A stretch of 64,000 nucleotides of DNA. It comes from Thelonectria olida (lineage: Eukaryota > Ascomycota > Sordariomycetes > Hypocreales > Nectriaceae). How positions within the stretch are numbered: position 1 is the stretch's first letter; every line of letters begins with the position of its first letter. The notes beneath the pieces are model-generated. The model ran no database searches. It was not told the origin of the DNA and saw only the letters and a program-made list of their open reading frames with translations. The translations under genes and the position numbers were made by a program. The DNA lies in the NCBI GenBank assembly GCA_020736575.1, contig JAGPYM010000011.1:310001-374000 (forward strand). Direction: 5' to 3'. Positions 11,462 through 25,200 of the stretch are shown here, piece after piece.

Positions 11462-12871
11462 ATGGTAATAAACGGGACTGGGCCGGCTCCTATCATGGTA
11501 AGAAGACTCCTAACCAGGATTTAATTCACTCATTGACTCAATCCTCTTTGTGGAGTTTAGGTCTCGGGATGGCTTCTCATCGCTATTGCTCTCGGACTCA
11601 TCGTCGCCCGAATATATCTACGCATTGTGATTCAAAGACGGCGGATACTACTGGGCGATTACATGATGCTCGTCGGATGGCTTTCTGCGTTGGCAGTGAT
11701 GGGCCTCGCAGTCATCTTGATGAAAGACAATGCGTTGCAGCCAAACCTCGGAAACACATTAAAAGGATTCAAGAGCAGCCCGGATGAGATTCAGGAGATA
11801 TACAAGGTATGCTATTACACATGGTAACATGATTGCTTGGTGAAAGAGGGAGTTGCTGACCGTGTGATGGATAGATATTCTGGATCTTCAACCTGCCCCT
11901 GTTCTCGACATTTTACCTCTGCAAGGGAGCGCTTCTTTCGATGTACTTGGAAATCTTTCCTAGGTTTATGGTGAAGAGGAGAGTATTTCTATGGGCGACA
12001 ATCATCTTTATCGGAACGGCCTACGCAGCTAGTGTACTCGCCTTATTCCTACTTTGCACACCTATCGAGACGTATTGGTGAGTGATATGACGACTCGCAG
12101 GTGTAACAAGTGGCTGACATTTGCCAGGGACTTGCGACCCGAGTCAACATGTCCACCTATCAAGACGACAACCATCTTTATCATCGCATGGGCTCTTCAT
12201 TTTGCCGGAGATGTTCTGGGTAGGTTGCATCGGATCAGCATGAGGCGTACAGGAAGATGGACTAACATGCCTCGGACAGTCTTTGTCCTGCCGTGGACGA
12301 TTGTCGGAGGAATCAACTGTCGACGAACACTCAAGTACGGCATCTATTGCACGCTTCTCCTCGGTCTCATCACCATGACGTTTTCGCTTCTTCGATTTAT
12401 TCTCGTTATTCAATCCCAGGTTGGAGATGCCGGTCCAATCAGTTTAGCAGGTACGCTGGAGTGGTTGGAGGGCTCAGGTTACATACTGACACAGCTGACG
12501 TTGATCTAGTTCTCTGGAGTATCCTCGAATGCAACCTCGGACTCAACATCACATGTCTACCGTCTCTCCGTCCATACTTTACCCGTGGAGGGGATCCTTC
12601 GCCAAGGAATTCTGGTCGAGGAAACTCGGCATCCAAGGTGGCAGATACGATCCGAACGATAGGAAGGATCAGATCAAGGAAGCGTACTCAGTCTCTGCCT
12701 CGGAGGGAATCACTGGGAGCGACTTTAGGAGGTACGATGGCGGGGACGCTCGCGGGGACGGAGGAGGAGCTGACGTGGAACGAAGGCAAGCAAAGTCATC
12801 GAAGCCACAGCAGCGACGCCGAGATGGAGTTGGTGCAGTCCAAGGCGGTGACTGTGGAGGATCTTGCATGA
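11462..12871 (+). CDS. Seven-helix rhodopsin-domain (Pth11/SAT4-like) membrane protein
   Basis: Six exons (11462-11497, 11561-11806, 11875-12077, 12128-12219, 12280-12450, 12510-12871) join in phase to give 369 residues. The first exon codes for only 12 residues. Seven hydrophobic helices lie near 14-34, 45-65, 95-117, 127-150, 176-196, 208-232 and 245-265. The motif LGDYMM after helix 1, the YLEIFPR stretch after helix 3 and the LWSILECNLGLNITCLPSLRP ending of helix 7 mark the fungal rhodopsin-like family, whose members include SAT4 and PTH11-related proteins. No CFEM domain is present. The C-terminal 100 residues are cytosolic, rich in Ser, Thr and Arg. Some relatives act in surface sensing, but most have no known ligand. 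An AATAAA at 12912-12917 is a plausible polyadenylation signal. Confidence 0.88.
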
Positions 12872-14839
12872 CAAAAGCAGCAATGTCCGACGGAGCGTTA
12901 AGCAGAAGGAAAATAAATAGACGATAGCTTGGATAATAACAACAATTGAATACAGACATCAGGACTCATCGTGTGATAGGTAGGTAACAAGTCTTGTAAG
13001 AGCGTCAGCATTCAAAGGCCCACACTGCAGCCTAGAAGCTGACTTGTGTAGGTTCCATTCTCTTTTTACATTTCTACTGTAACACAAGGTCCCAATATTG
13101 TTCAGCCGCCAACTCCAGTCGCATTTCCCGAGTCGTGACAGCAGGTCCAGGGTGAGGGCCTCACTGGCCGCCTCACAGTGCGCCAATCGCCACAGCCACA
13201 GCCACAGACATCCAGGCACTGTATTCGCCGGCCGTCCTTCCTTCCATCCACATCATCAAACACTCCATTCAATCAATCTCGATATCCACGATGGTTGCAT
13301 CACCACCCGCTGAGGCCACCAACAGCAACGCAGACTAGCGCGGAGAGCGCCGAAAGTCGCACAGGTCGATGCCATTGGCCGCTGAGGTGAGAGCACAGTG
13401 GAGAAACAAGCAATGCGCGCACTGCATTTCAACCAACGCGGACACGGCAAGAAGTGAGGCGAAGCAGGGGTTGATAGGCAGAAGAGGCAACAAACAAGGA
13501 TTCACGACATGCTGACCAGAATGAGCAGAACTGCCAGAAAGATGAGCCATGCGGCGAGAAGAAGAAATGGACCTCGACAAGAGAAAAAGACGGCAAGAAT
13601 GAGTGCATCCAGCTTGTTGGTTGGTGATGCATCTTGGCTGATGCCTGGATGCCGACCTGGATACCTACCTATGTAGTGTCGATGATACGCCTCGAAATGG
13701 GCCTCGTCTGCGCCGTCTGGGCTGTTCTGTGCTGCTTGTATCCCATCATGTGGCTGATGGCATCGAGTTTGACAGGCCGCGTTTGGCCTCAACGCCTCGA
13801 TTGCGATCCATTTGGCATCTAGGCCGCCAACTAACGACCTGTATGTCCAACGTCCAACAAACAGACTGCAGTCATCCACGGCCAGCCGCACACAGAATAT
13901 GACTCTATTCTCTCACAGATCGTCCTCGTCCCTCTTCATTTGTCCCGGCTGTATAAGGTAGCTACTTCTCTCCTACCTTTGCGTGAACGTGACCCATCCC
14001 TTTATCACCTGTCTGTCTTTGAACGGGCTGTCTTGCACTTTTACCCCCTCCACTGAGCCTCCTCACTTCATCTTCATCTTCTTTTCCCTCTTGTTCCCGC
14101 ATCATTTATTTCCTTCCCTTCTCTGCTCTACTCTACTCTCCCGTCCGACTTCAACCCCGGGCCACAACATCCATCCCGCTTGCACCACCACCGTCCTCCC
14201 GTGTTTCCTCACCTTCACGTCACATCACCGACGTGGACGTGCTTCGCTTCTGTTCCCCCGTGCCACTGCCACCTGCTTCTTGTCTCCCGCAATCGCAACA
14301 TCCGTCGGAGAGACTGGTAGTCACTCCAAGTCCACTTGCGATTCGAACTGCCCGGGGAGCAGAGCCTCACTCTTTCCCCAAGGTAGCGTCGTCAGCTTTA
14401 GGGCTCCGGGCTACTTTCCTTATCCAGGTACCTACCTGACCTAGGGATCGCATGTCTCTTCTCTCTTGATAGTGCTTTCACCTGCAAACATTCGCATCAA
14501 CAGCAGCATCGTCAGAAATATTCATTCCATCCCGTGCCATTACGTTCTTCGGCCTACGTCCTGCTGCGGATGCAACCCACCTGCTGCTGCTACTGCTGAG
14601 AGGTCGTGTATTGTACAGCTGGCAGCCCGCCCACCGACATTACATTGCATTACATTGCCTTAGACCATATCGCGAACAAGCGGCCTGCTTGACTGCCGCA
14701 TGATTTTGTCCAACAAACAAACACACGAGTTCCCCAAATTTGTTTTCTCCAGCATCTTTACCAATTTCTTGTCGCCTTCCTTACTCACTATTTCTTGCCT
14801 CTGCTTGGTTCCGTCTCGTCACAGCCATTCATCAGCACC
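12872..14839. other. Intergenic region with pyrimidine-rich leader
   Basis: This 1.97 kb lies between two same-strand genes. From about 14050 to 14820 the plus strand is rich in C and T, as in many fungal promoters and leaders, and it runs up to the AAA ATPase start codon. Several small open frames in it would act as upstream frames if the leader is long. No protein is supported. Confidence 0.5.
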
Positions 14840-17800
14840 ATGGCTTCCTCCGACACTGCTAACACCAACATGTCGGGAGAAAGCCGGCACGATGTTATGG
14901 TAACCAATAGCTCCACGTCGGCTACTGACGACTCTGTCCAAACCCCGGTCGACTCGAGCCATGATTCCAAGGCTTCCGCAGCCTCCCGACCAGATGGCTC
15001 CAAGGATGCCTCGAAAAAGAAGCGTCTTCATGGCAAAAGCAAAAGCAAAAAGAGCAACGCAAAGGCAGATGATGCTTCGAGGTTGAGTGACGCCGACAAC
15101 GATTCCGATTCTGATTCAGACTCCGACGCCGACTCTGATGCATCCAATGCCGAAGTCACATCGGTCAAAAAGAAGAAGAATACCAAGCTTCGCAAATCCA
15201 AGGCACTCAAGAAGCCAAAAAAGGATAAGAACTCTTCCAAAAAGCAACCCACCAAGACGAAGAAGAAGAGCAAGCAAAAGCAAAAGTCCAAACCGGTCGA
15301 CTCTGACTCCGACTCTTCGGACGATGACACTTCAGATTCTTCAGACTCAGACGTTGAGGAGAAGGAAGTTGACGATTCTCAACAAAACACTATTGATGAG
15401 CTGCAAGCCTTGAAACTTCAAATGTCCCAACTCCAGGCTCAGCTTCAACCCAACCCTGCCTCTGGCTTCGCTCCGGGTGCTCCAGGTATTGCATATCCTA
15501 ATGGAGGATTTGGGGCCGTCAACATGGGGTTCGCCTCCAACGGCTTTCTCTATGGTAATCCAATGGCCGTACCCCAAGGTGTTCATCTCCCACCTCCTAT
15601 TCCTAATCGACCCAATTCCCTGCGTCTAACGGGAGGTCCTCGAGGTCTCGCAGCACATAGGAAGCTCGAAATTTCTCTTGGGGATAAGGACCCCTTGGAT
15701 GAAGAGAAGCCTAACTCAAAGAAAGTTCCCAAGAAGCTAGAGTTCAAGCGTGTTGACTGGGTATGGGACGACGGCTCCCACAGATGGAAGTTGCAGGATT
15801 CGACCGATGACGGACAGGATTCTCGCTACGATGGATACATTTTCCACGTCCGTCGAGTCTTCGATTGGGAGGGGAAATATCGTTCCACCTATGTTGACAT
15901 CAAGAGCAAGCTCTTGCGCGAGTGCTTGAAGGATGTCATCGGAGACGTTCCTGGCGTGAGCTTGGTTGAGGAAAAGCCAAAGCTGGATCCAAACTTCCTC
16001 TTCTTATATCTCGAAGATCTACGCGAGCACCGACACGCTCTCAAAAGTGTGCTGCCCGCCGGTGACTCCCGAAAGGAGCGGAAGAAGAACCAGAAGCGGC
16101 TTGATGACAAGAGAGCACACCTCAAGATCCTGTTGAAATATCTCGATCATGACTATGCCGCTATCAAGAAATCCCTCTACCCAATGCTTGAAAGCGGGAT
16201 AATCACTTTTGAGTACCTATGGGCACTCTGGAAGCCAAACACGTTGGTGTACATGACCACATATGGAACCCCCAGTGAGCCCCGGGCATTCAGGGTTGAG
16301 ATGGCCGTTCCACGTCAGTCCCTCATGAAGGGCAACTACTACAGTATCGAGGGCAAATACTTTGAATACGACGGCAAGAAGTTTGGCTACGGGAGCCTGG
16401 AGGAGGAGATCCCCGAGTTTACTGGTGCGCAAAAAATCACCAGCCTGCCTTGCTACCCGCTCAAGTATCATCGGGATGAGGCTAGAATTCGCACCGAGTT
16501 GATCGAGCGTGGCAAGAAATTTGTGTCCCTCGCTGGTGTTCACTACAAAAGCTATCAGGGCATCGCTTTCATGAAGCGCAAAAAGCACCAAATCATCAAG
16601 TTTCACATCCAGCAGAGCCGTATCATGGTGGACTCGACCAACTTTCGACGGATCAATCCAAACTACAACGTATCCCACGTTCGGCCCAAAGACCATGACA
16701 TCCTTTATGATTCGGATGGTTCCGACTCGGAGGGCGGTGGCTGTTGTGATTGTTCCGACTCCGACAGTGATTCTGGCAAAAAGACCAAATATGTCACCAA
16801 GGCTTTCAAAACCAAGGACGGCCAGATCTCGTTCGCCACTGTTTCCAAAGACGAGCTCAACGAGGAGATTCCCCAGCAAAATCTTGCCGCGCTGCCAGAT
16901 CGGAAAGGATCTGACACAGAAGGGGACGAAAGCGATGACGAGGAAACGGCATTCACATTTACCGATGAGGAGTTTTTGCTCGCCTCTTCCGTGGTGCTTG
17001 GTTTCTCTTTTTCGGAGAAGCAGTGGCTCGAGTTTCCAGTGTCCAAGATTGAGAACATCACCTGGAATGATAAGGCCTGGGACTCACTCGTCCTCGATAT
17101 CGGAACAAAGGACCTGATCAAGGCTTTGGTCGAGTCTCGTAAGTTCCAAGCATCGAAGACGATTGATGATGTGATTCAAGGCAAAGGCAAGGGCCTCGTC
17201 AGTAAGTTAAAGCATTTTCTCGTTGTAATTCTTCCCATAGCTAACATTCGCCTTCAGCTGTTCTGCATGGACCTCCAGGTACCGGCAAGACGCTCACAGC
17301 CGAGGGCATCAGCGAGCTTCTCAAGTGCCCGTTGTACATGGTGTCGGCTGGTGAACTAGGAACTGATCCGAGGTTCCTTGAGGCAGAGCTCCAAAAGATC
17401 CTCGACATCTGCCACGCCTGGGGTGCCATTCTACTCCTTGATGAGGCTGACGTGTTCCTCGAGAAACGAGACATGCACAACATTCACCGAAACGCCCTCG
17501 TGAGCATCTTCCTTCGGCAGCTGGAGTACTTTCAAGGGATCTTGTTCTTGACGACAAACCGCGTTGAGGTACGTTGTTTTGCGATGGTCCGTCCCTACCT
17601 GTAAATGTGATTGCTAACGGCGCTCTAGACTTTCGACGAGGCTTTCCAGTCACGCATTCATATCGCGCTTCGATACGACCAGCTGGACACCAAGGCCAAG
17701 CGAGCCATCTTCAAGATGTTCCTAAACCGAGTCAAGACTCTCGGTAAACTCGAGGTGGAGCCATTGACGGAAGACGAATACACATTCCTGTCAAAGAAAG

Positions 17801-17976
17801 AACTCAATGGGCGTGAGATCAAGAACGTAGTGGGCTCTGCACAGGATCTCGCCGTCCACAAGGGGGAGGCTTTGTCCATGCGGCACATTAAGCATGTGCT
17901 GGATGTGCACACAAAGTTTGGGCGAGATCTGAGGGGCGGCTCTGGGTATGAAGATGCCATGAGAAGCTATAGTTAG
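14840..17976 (+). CDS. AAA+ ATPase with DUF7025-type middle region and charged N-terminal tail
   Basis: Three exons (14840-17201, 17258-17568, 17629-17976) join in phase to give 1006 residues. Residues 1-185 are disordered, with alternating Lys/Ser-rich and Asp/Ser-rich blocks. A heptad-like stretch follows near 190-215 (IDELQALKLQMSQLQAQLQ). The region from about 300 to 760 matches the DUF7025-type domain usually found before AAA modules in filamentous fungi. The AAA module has Walker A GPPGTGKT at 792-799, Walker B LLLDEAD ending around 849-852, sensor-1 TTNR at 886-889 and a probable arginine finger at R900. The catalytic set looks complete, so the protein is likely an active remodelling ATPase. 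Its substrate is unknown and the cell location cannot be read from the sequence. The ATG sits in a strong CACCATGG context. Confidence 0.9.
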
Positions 17977-20900
17977 CCGGTCTGCCTGTTGTCAGTGCTT
18001 CGTCGACAAGTTCTTGGTGGCACGGACACGGCCCTCAACCAGTCGGAAGTTGTTGAAATGGAGGGGAGGTGGCTGAAACGATGGTTCGGTGGAGGAGAGG
18101 TGACCAGACTGGCGGAGCAGCGATCTGACGATGCAAGCGTGCGTGTTGAGCGGGTGTCAACTGGGCAGCATACGGATATTTCCAATAGGTACCAGCGTTT
18201 AAATGAAGACTTTGTGGAGACACGGCTTTTAGAGCCCTGGAGACTGCCCTGAGACAAATGAAGATCAAGCGAAAGCAGGGAATCTTGGTGTTGATGGGCA
18301 TTGCTCGTCTATTAGGCGAAGGCAACGTGCTAGTTGGCTGGAGCATGAATTACGATGATTTCCCAACCATGCATGCCATGGTTCTTTTCAAGGATGTCAT
18401 GGGCCAACTCCCCCGTTTCTCCTTTTGCAAGTCCTGACATTGTTTATTCGAGGATGGGGACGGCCAATCGAGGGCCATTTTGGATCAACTACGTAGGACG
18501 GTTGACTGTTGTCTAGACTGCCCTGTTTAATAAATAAATAAAATAAATACGGCGCCTTATTCACACCCAAACACCCTAACATACGTATCAAATATAAGAT
18601 TTAAGACAGTCCAGACTACAGTTAACTAACCGTACGAATACTGTCAATCATGAAGGGCCATTTGGATCAACAAAGTCAACACAGAGGCAGCCTGCCAAGT
18701 CGAACTTGCTAGGTATCGCAGATTGAATAAAAGCAAACGAACCTAGCAAGCAAGCTTCCCCTTTACTGGGTCGTCGTCGTCCCCAGATCAGCACGTTCCC
18801 CGAAGCGGCTGGGACGGTGGAAGGATTTACCCCGAGCCGTGAGCCGTAGGATTAGACGGTGACAAACCGATGGGTCCTGTTTAATTCCGGAACACGCACG
18901 GCATGTTTTTATGTACCTATGTATGGATGTATTTTTGGCACAACAATATAAACAGATTATGCCGTTATGGTCGTGCTTAATAAATAAAGGGCCCTGGCGG
19001 ATGCGGTGGGATGGGGACTGCTCTTGCGCCCTTAGTGTCGAGAAAGCTGGGGTTAGATATGAAGCCAGGACCTGAGAATCTGATTGACTTGCAGATTGAG
19101 AAGAAAGGAATGCGGAGGAGGGAAGGGCTCGAGATGTGTTACAGGGAGAGACACAGAGTGAGATTGGTCTGCCAGGGGCATAGATATGTGGTTGCGTTGA
19201 TAAGTCTTTGTGGTTGTTTCCCTTTGTGTGTTCGCATCTTTCTATCCCTTTGATATTGGATGCAACCCTCGAGCTCGTATTTCGAGATCAGCGGATCTCA
19301 AAGGCCAGAACAAAGCCAATGCAGTCAGGCCATGCAATCAATCTTGTTTGGATCCAATATAGTCTGATCAGATCACCCAGAAGCAAGCAACAAGGACCCG
19401 GCAGACCAGAATAATGCCGCTGCGTACCGCCTGCGGTTTTCGGAAGTTGGCAACCAGGGCTTTTGGCTGCCTGAGGCACCCAGACTCTGCTGGTTTTATG
19501 CACGCAAGCACACAATTTGCACAAGAGCAGCTGACAACATTGCACAGCACTAATCCAGCCAAAAAGAAATGGCTGGCTTGTCTCCCTCATTTCCACTTTC
19601 CGGGATCCGACAGCCAGTCAATCCGCCCACCAGCGACGGCCTCGGCGCCTCGCCTGGGCATTTCAGGGCCCTCGGGCCTGTAGCTGCCCATTCCAGCACC
19701 TGGCCCAGAAGCGCTGGCCAGACGCCAGCGCGAGGTTGGTAGGTTTTATTTGGCTACTGGGCTTGCAATTTTGTTTCATGGAGGCGCGAGCCGCGGCGGA
19801 CCGACGAACGAAGCAGGCGAAAACGTGAAGAAAGAAAATTGAGGATCTGCGGTTACGACGCATGCACAAATCGGCCGAGGTGGGGAGGGGGACACGACAA
19901 CAGGGCCACGCACGCCGGCTGATGGCCAGGGGAGGAAGAGGGAGGGCCGGAAATCACAAAAGCCAAGATGCTTGGTGGAGTGGAGTGGCTGGCGGATTGG
20001 GCTCTGGGGCCTGACGATCGCCATTCGTACGGGGCCCTACGAGGGCGACGACGAGGCCTACGACGACGGCGAGATGAGCGAGCGAACGAACACATGCGCG
20101 ATGAGTTGTCGTTCGTTATCACGCCTGCGGTCTTGATGGGCGGTCAGCTGAAGGGACAGATGGTACGCTGGGAGAAGCTGGACGGAAAATGCCCTCATGG
20201 TGACGCGCAACGGGCAATGGATTGCAGCCCAAAGGGTCCAGACCATGCAACGGCTCTTCAACCGCGGGAGCATGGTTCGGGCACACGTACGCTGCATCAC
20301 TACGGATACTTGGGACAGGACGTCTCTGGTCGTAAATGCTACGCAGTATGAGGTATCTACTTCGTGGTGTCCACCACCTATGCAGCATGATGCAGCAATA
20401 AGAACATGTGCAAACGGGAAATTCCTCGAAACGACCACCCAACGGTATGCGAATGAGGAGGTCTGGAGTGAGCCGGGTGAGAGACGAGACATCAAACATG
20501 TGTGGAAGCGGCAGGACAAGACGCTAATCACGAACGCGGTACGGCGCCACTGCTCTCTTTTCTTTTTCCCATATTTCCCGGTGTTTCGGCTTGTCCTCAC
20601 TTTTTCTTGACTTTCTGAGCAAGTAATTAACGAGGCGTCGCCACCAGGTTACGTATGAAGCCTCCTCGCAGAATGAGTGCAGTTCCCAAGAAGGGTGCGT
20701 GCAAGCGCCAGCACACGGTGGATAAATTTCTCTTTCTGGGCTTCGGAGAGAAGGGCTCCAGAACAGTGAAGGGCAGAAGATTTGAGAAGAACGACGGCCA
20801 ATCGGGCAAGCCTGGTACCTGGCAGAGCCCTGGCACACATTCGAGCGATAGTGCCACCCTTGTCAGAGAGCGTTGCCGTCTTTGGACTTGGTCGTCTTCT

Positions 20901-21466
20901 TGGTGGAGCTTGGGTCCATGGCTGGCGTCGGCGACGGCTGCGTTGATGGCTGGTCCGTTCCCAGGCCGCCCCTGTTGCTATTCTCTCTCTCAGTCTCCCC
21001 TTAGAAGGTTGTTGTGAAGGGGGAGATGAAAGCAGCATTGTTCCATTGCCAATGGGGCGTGGGTCTTGTCTTGTCTCCTCCCGAATGAAGAAAAGAGGAA
21101 GAAGCTGTGGCGTCCATTCGTCCACCCCCTATCCCCATCTTCATCCCCATCCCCCAGCATGTCACCCACACCACCACACCACCACCACGCTCAAAGACAC
21201 ACACCCCTTCACTCGCCCTTTAATAATGCTCAATCTCCCTCTCCTCGAATTCTCCTTTCTCTCTCTTCCCTAACCATTACGGCCCTTTGCCTTCAAGTCA
21301 TTCCTTTTCACAACGCCTTCACGACGTTGATATCACTCTCTTATACCAAGGCTCTCCAAAGGTCTACATTACTCTCTTTCAACCAAGGCAAATTCGGTCT
21401 ATTCTGGAATAGTACCCTCAAGCATTGAAAAGCAACAGCTCGATTCAGACCAAAACTCACATCAAA
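17977..21466. other. Intergenic region upstream of the Asp f 4-like gene
   Basis: This 3.5 kb gap holds an AT-rich run of TAAATAAA units near 18525-18560 and a C/T-rich leader from about 21120 to 21400 that ends at the Asp f 4-like gene. Open frames reach 180 codons but overlap others on both strands and lack recognisable domains. The large gap could hold a long promoter or an unrecognised non-coding transcript; nothing in the sequence decides this. Confidence 0.5.
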
Positions 21467-22297
21467 ATGAAGTTCTCCGCTTCCGTCCTCCTCGCCTCCG
21501 CCGCCCTCGGCGTCACGGCTCATCCCAGCGGCCACGCTCACATGCACAAGAAGGACTTCGTCGTCGCCCGAAAGCCCGACGTTGTCACTCAGTACGTCAC
21601 CCAGACCGCCGCCGCCGCTGCTGCCGCCACCTCTACCGCCTCCGCCTCTTCCGACGATGACTCCAGCTCCGGCTACGTCGAGTTCTGCAGCAGCGCCGCC
21701 TCCAAGCGTGCCACCACCGAGGAGATTGCCTACAAGGGCAACACCGGTACCGCTAGCAACTACGGCTGCAACATCATGACCGTCAGCAAGAGCGTTGCCT
21801 CCAAGTACGACTACACTGCTACCTTCACCAACTCGGTCGCCAAGGACCAGGCCTGCGTCTGCTTCAACAAGATCGGACCCGATGGTGGCATCAACGGTTT
21901 CTGGAAGGGCAACGAGGCCATCTCCTTCACCCTCCCCGCCTCGGGCTCCAAGACTGTCGCTTTCCAGGCCAACTCCCAGGGTGGCTGCGCCTGCTCCGTC
22001 GGCACCGAGGTTGCCACTACCTCCATTGGCCAGTACGCCGCTACCTGGCTCGAGTTCGACTTCGAGAACACCTCCAACAACGGGTGGTCTGGTGCTGATG
22101 CCTCTTGCCTCGTTGCTGCCGCCGCTGGCCTCGATATCCCCGCCCTCAAGGTCTGCTTCGACGGCACTTGCTCCACCGTCAACACCGGAGGCACCGGCGA
22201 CAACGCCTACCTCGGCGGCATGGAGGCCCTGGATGGTGTCGGTCTTAACATTGCCTCTGGCAAGAAGGTCGCTCTCGCCATCACCGTCGGCCAGTAA
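21467..22297 (+). CDS. Secreted Asp f 4-like protein
   Basis: One exon encodes 276 residues. A signal peptide (MKFSASVLLASAALGVTA, about 1-18) is followed by a His-rich stretch, a low-complexity Ala/Ser/Thr linker and, from about residue 70, a cysteine-containing domain that resembles the Aspergillus fumigatus allergen Asp f 4 family. Family members are secreted or wall-associated proteins of unknown biochemical role. The domain carries conserved-looking CNIMTV, CVCFNKIG and GGCACSVG elements. Codon use is strongly biased (GCC, CTC, AAG, ACC), as in highly expressed fungal genes, and a C/T-rich leader precedes the gene, so strong expression is likely. I chose the ATG at 21467 over an in-frame upstream codon because the signal peptide follows it directly. 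Naming the family rests on remembered similarity. Confidence 0.8.
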   Translation: MKFSASVLLASAALGVTAHPSGHAHMHKKDFVVARKPDVVTQYVTQTAAAAAAATSTASASSDDDSSSGYVEFCSSAASKRATTEEIAYKGNTGTASNYGCNIMTVSKSVASKYDYTATFTNSVAKDQACVCFNKIGPDGGINGFWKGNEAISFTLPASGSKTVAFQANSQGGCACSVGTEVATTSIGQYAATWLEFDFENTSNNGWSGADASCLVAAAAGLDIPALKVCFDGTCSTVNTGGTGDNAYLGGMEALDGVGLNIASGKKVALAITVGQ

Positions 22298-25200
22298 GCG
22301 CTGGGTAGCTAGTAGCTTTTATAAGCCTCTTTTTGATAATAGATTGGGTGTCTTCATTTTCAATACCTGGTGTTCTTGGTGCGTGGATTAACAAACACAT
22401 TATATCTGGGGTGATGGCTTTCTCCAGATGAGAGCCGCCTTGGATGGCTCGGGAATCTCTTTTATTTTATCTTATTTTATATACATATTACTATGATATA
22501 TATTGCATTTCACCTTGATGTGTTTTGTCGCGTAGGATGAGACATACAAACAACAGCCTCGTGTGGAGATGATGGGCTGGAATGTCGTGAGGTTCTTGTC
22601 AAGACGCGTTTATGAACCAACACCCACATATGACAGACATGAACCACTGTCGTGGTCAGAAACAAAATGTTTCTTCCCACAGCCCTACAGGTATTGAAAC
22701 GCATCCTTCGTGCTGGGTGAGAGTGAGCGAAGACGTGGTTTGTGCCCAATGGCACTGAGCCAAGTCTTCGGGACCTGATTCCTTCCCGAATCCTATGCAG
22801 GAAGCCGTTCGATTGCTGCTGTGCGCATGAATCCCAATTTGCTGCGTCACCTGTGCGATAGAAGCCAAGTGATGGAAATCATAGTGGTGTACACGCCCCC
22901 TCCATCAGAGTTTTCTCGAATTCTCTTCCCGATCTTCGTCCAACGAGAAGTTTTCCATGATTAACTTTTGCGGTCTTTTCCAAACCTTGGACGAGAGGCC
23001 GAAAGCTGGATTCAGGCGAATTGTGATAGGCCCTGGTGCTTCCACGAACAGAGGTTGGGGAGCTGGAGCTAATGCACCTGTGCCCTGTTTCAGAGTCGGT
23101 GAGGGAGGAGGGAAGAGAGATCCATTGATGCCGCTTTTGATGGGAGGGTGGATAATAATTAGGCGAGGCGGAATAATGACATGCACTACTGGTAGAGACA
23201 CGATGCCAGCCAGGCATAAAGATGTCCCTCAAATACGAGGTTCAAGTCCACGGCTCAGGCAGCATGTTAGACAAGGCACAAGTCCAATTGCAAACTCGAG
23301 ATGTACCTTGTACTCACACAATTGCTTTACTTGCCCGACTTTGTCAGGTTGTTTGTTCTCACTTGAGGCGCCTCCAAGTTCCCAACGGCAATCATCCTTA
23401 TTGAGCCAGCCGCCAGGCAAACAAAGACATTTCATTGACTTGACCAGCAACAACGGCCAGAGCTAAAATAGTGCAAACGGTCGATTAAGCCCCGCTCGAG
23501 CACAAAGCAATTGTGGACGGTCAATGTCCTCCTCTTCCCTCCCAATCTGCCTTTGTGCGCTTTGTGCTTTGCCGCCGTTAAAGCGGCATTCTTCATAACT
23601 CGCGGAAACCAATCACATTACGTCCCCCCTGGCTCGTGCCCCTTCGGCAACTCCACTTGTGCCGCTTGTGCCTGAATTTTTCACGTGGAAACGATGCCCA
23701 CTCCCCCGCTTGCGCGCCGTGGCAAAGAACTTACCCTACAGATAGCCAACGTTTTTGTGCCGGTTTTTAGTGCCTTTGCTTTAGTGGCCAGTTTAAAGAG
23801 TCTTCTCTTGGCTTCGGTCTTGACGGTGTGGCACTGATGGTTGGATCCGGTTGGTGTAAGGAGCGGGCTTCGTTCCGTTGCTTAAGGTGAGGGAATTCTG
23901 GGGGCCGTCTTCGGCAGTTGCTGCGTGTCGGGTTGTGGGAAGGATGGAATAGAAGGAATTTGGGGTTGGGATGGGAGTTAGGGTTACACGGAGTCGGCGA
24001 GAAGACGCCGAGCCGAAAGGAAAAGTTGCAAAGTCGATTGCCAAGGTCTTGTTCAAAGACACAAGCTGAGTATGTAAGTTACGCGAGTTGCGTCATCATT
24101 AACCAGTGGAGGCGGCGAGAGAAGAGGTGGTTTAGCAGTGCTTGGCAAACTCTGCTCTTACATGCTCATCTATCGATCGTTGTCATCTACGAGCAGCCTC
24201 TTATGCTGGTGTTATGATGACATGGTTTGTTTTGTAAACCTCTGCCAAAGGTAAGGTCTTTGGAGATATTGGTGTTCACAGCGCTGGGTTCAGCAGTCCT
24301 CTCACGGGTCTTACAAGCAAGAATACTCGGCAAAGCAGATGGCGAGGGGTAAACCAGGGAAATCTCTAGAGCTTTGTAGCCTATAGATACACCCTGCTTG
24401 GTATCTGGAACTGTTCATGCTGTAATGATGATAGTATCGACGAGTTACAGAGAGTTGATAGTTGCAAGCCTCCATGCTTGCGCCATGACAACTGCCTGAA
24501 TGGTTCACATGTGGTGGGAACTGCGTCTGATGTCAGGATTCCCCTGTAGGTTCTGAACTAGACGGACTATCAACAACGGTGTTCGTACGTTGGTCTAACG
24601 TAATCTGTGACTTCTCCCTGGACGAATGAAGTGCTTTGAGTTGCTACCGACTGTTTTGCGATATTCCATCCGTGTCATGAGCTATTGACTATGTTGACAG
24701 AACAATCACATGGAAATACGCAGAATGAGATAGAAATATTCTACGAACCCTTGCTAGGCCTTTCGCGTCTCGTGCATTTGCGAGTTACGATGCCGTCTTA
24801 GCATCAAATACTCTCTTCTGACCGCCCGCTCACCTGTCATGAAGCAACTGAGAGATCGAGCCCGCCCAAGACAACCACGTTGCAGTTGCTTTCCCCGCAC
24901 CAGAAGCGGTGTACTATTCAACCTATTACAACACTCTCTTGTTGGAGAGCGGATGTTGGTTGTGAGCTGGACTGCTTACGTATGTTGTTTTTGACAGACT
25001 TTGGACGTTGGCGGCTACCCTGCAACTGTGGGGGACAGCAGCTGTGCGTGCGTCTCAAGGAAGCAGGATTGTCGTGACTTGGGGCACCGGGGCTCGGCTA
25101 TCAGAGCCTCTGTTTCATGATTAGGAGGGGTTCATGGTGTCCAACGATTTTTTGCTGAGGTGTTCCATGTAGGGTGAGCTGGAATCATGCACGCTGCTCC

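Noticed and set aside
23236..23254. GGTTCAAGTCC resembling a tRNA B box
   Set aside because: The flanking bases do not form a T-stem or acceptor stem and no A box is at the right distance.
22957..23466. 169-codon frame in the large gap
   Set aside because: No recognisable domain, no codon bias like neighbouring genes.
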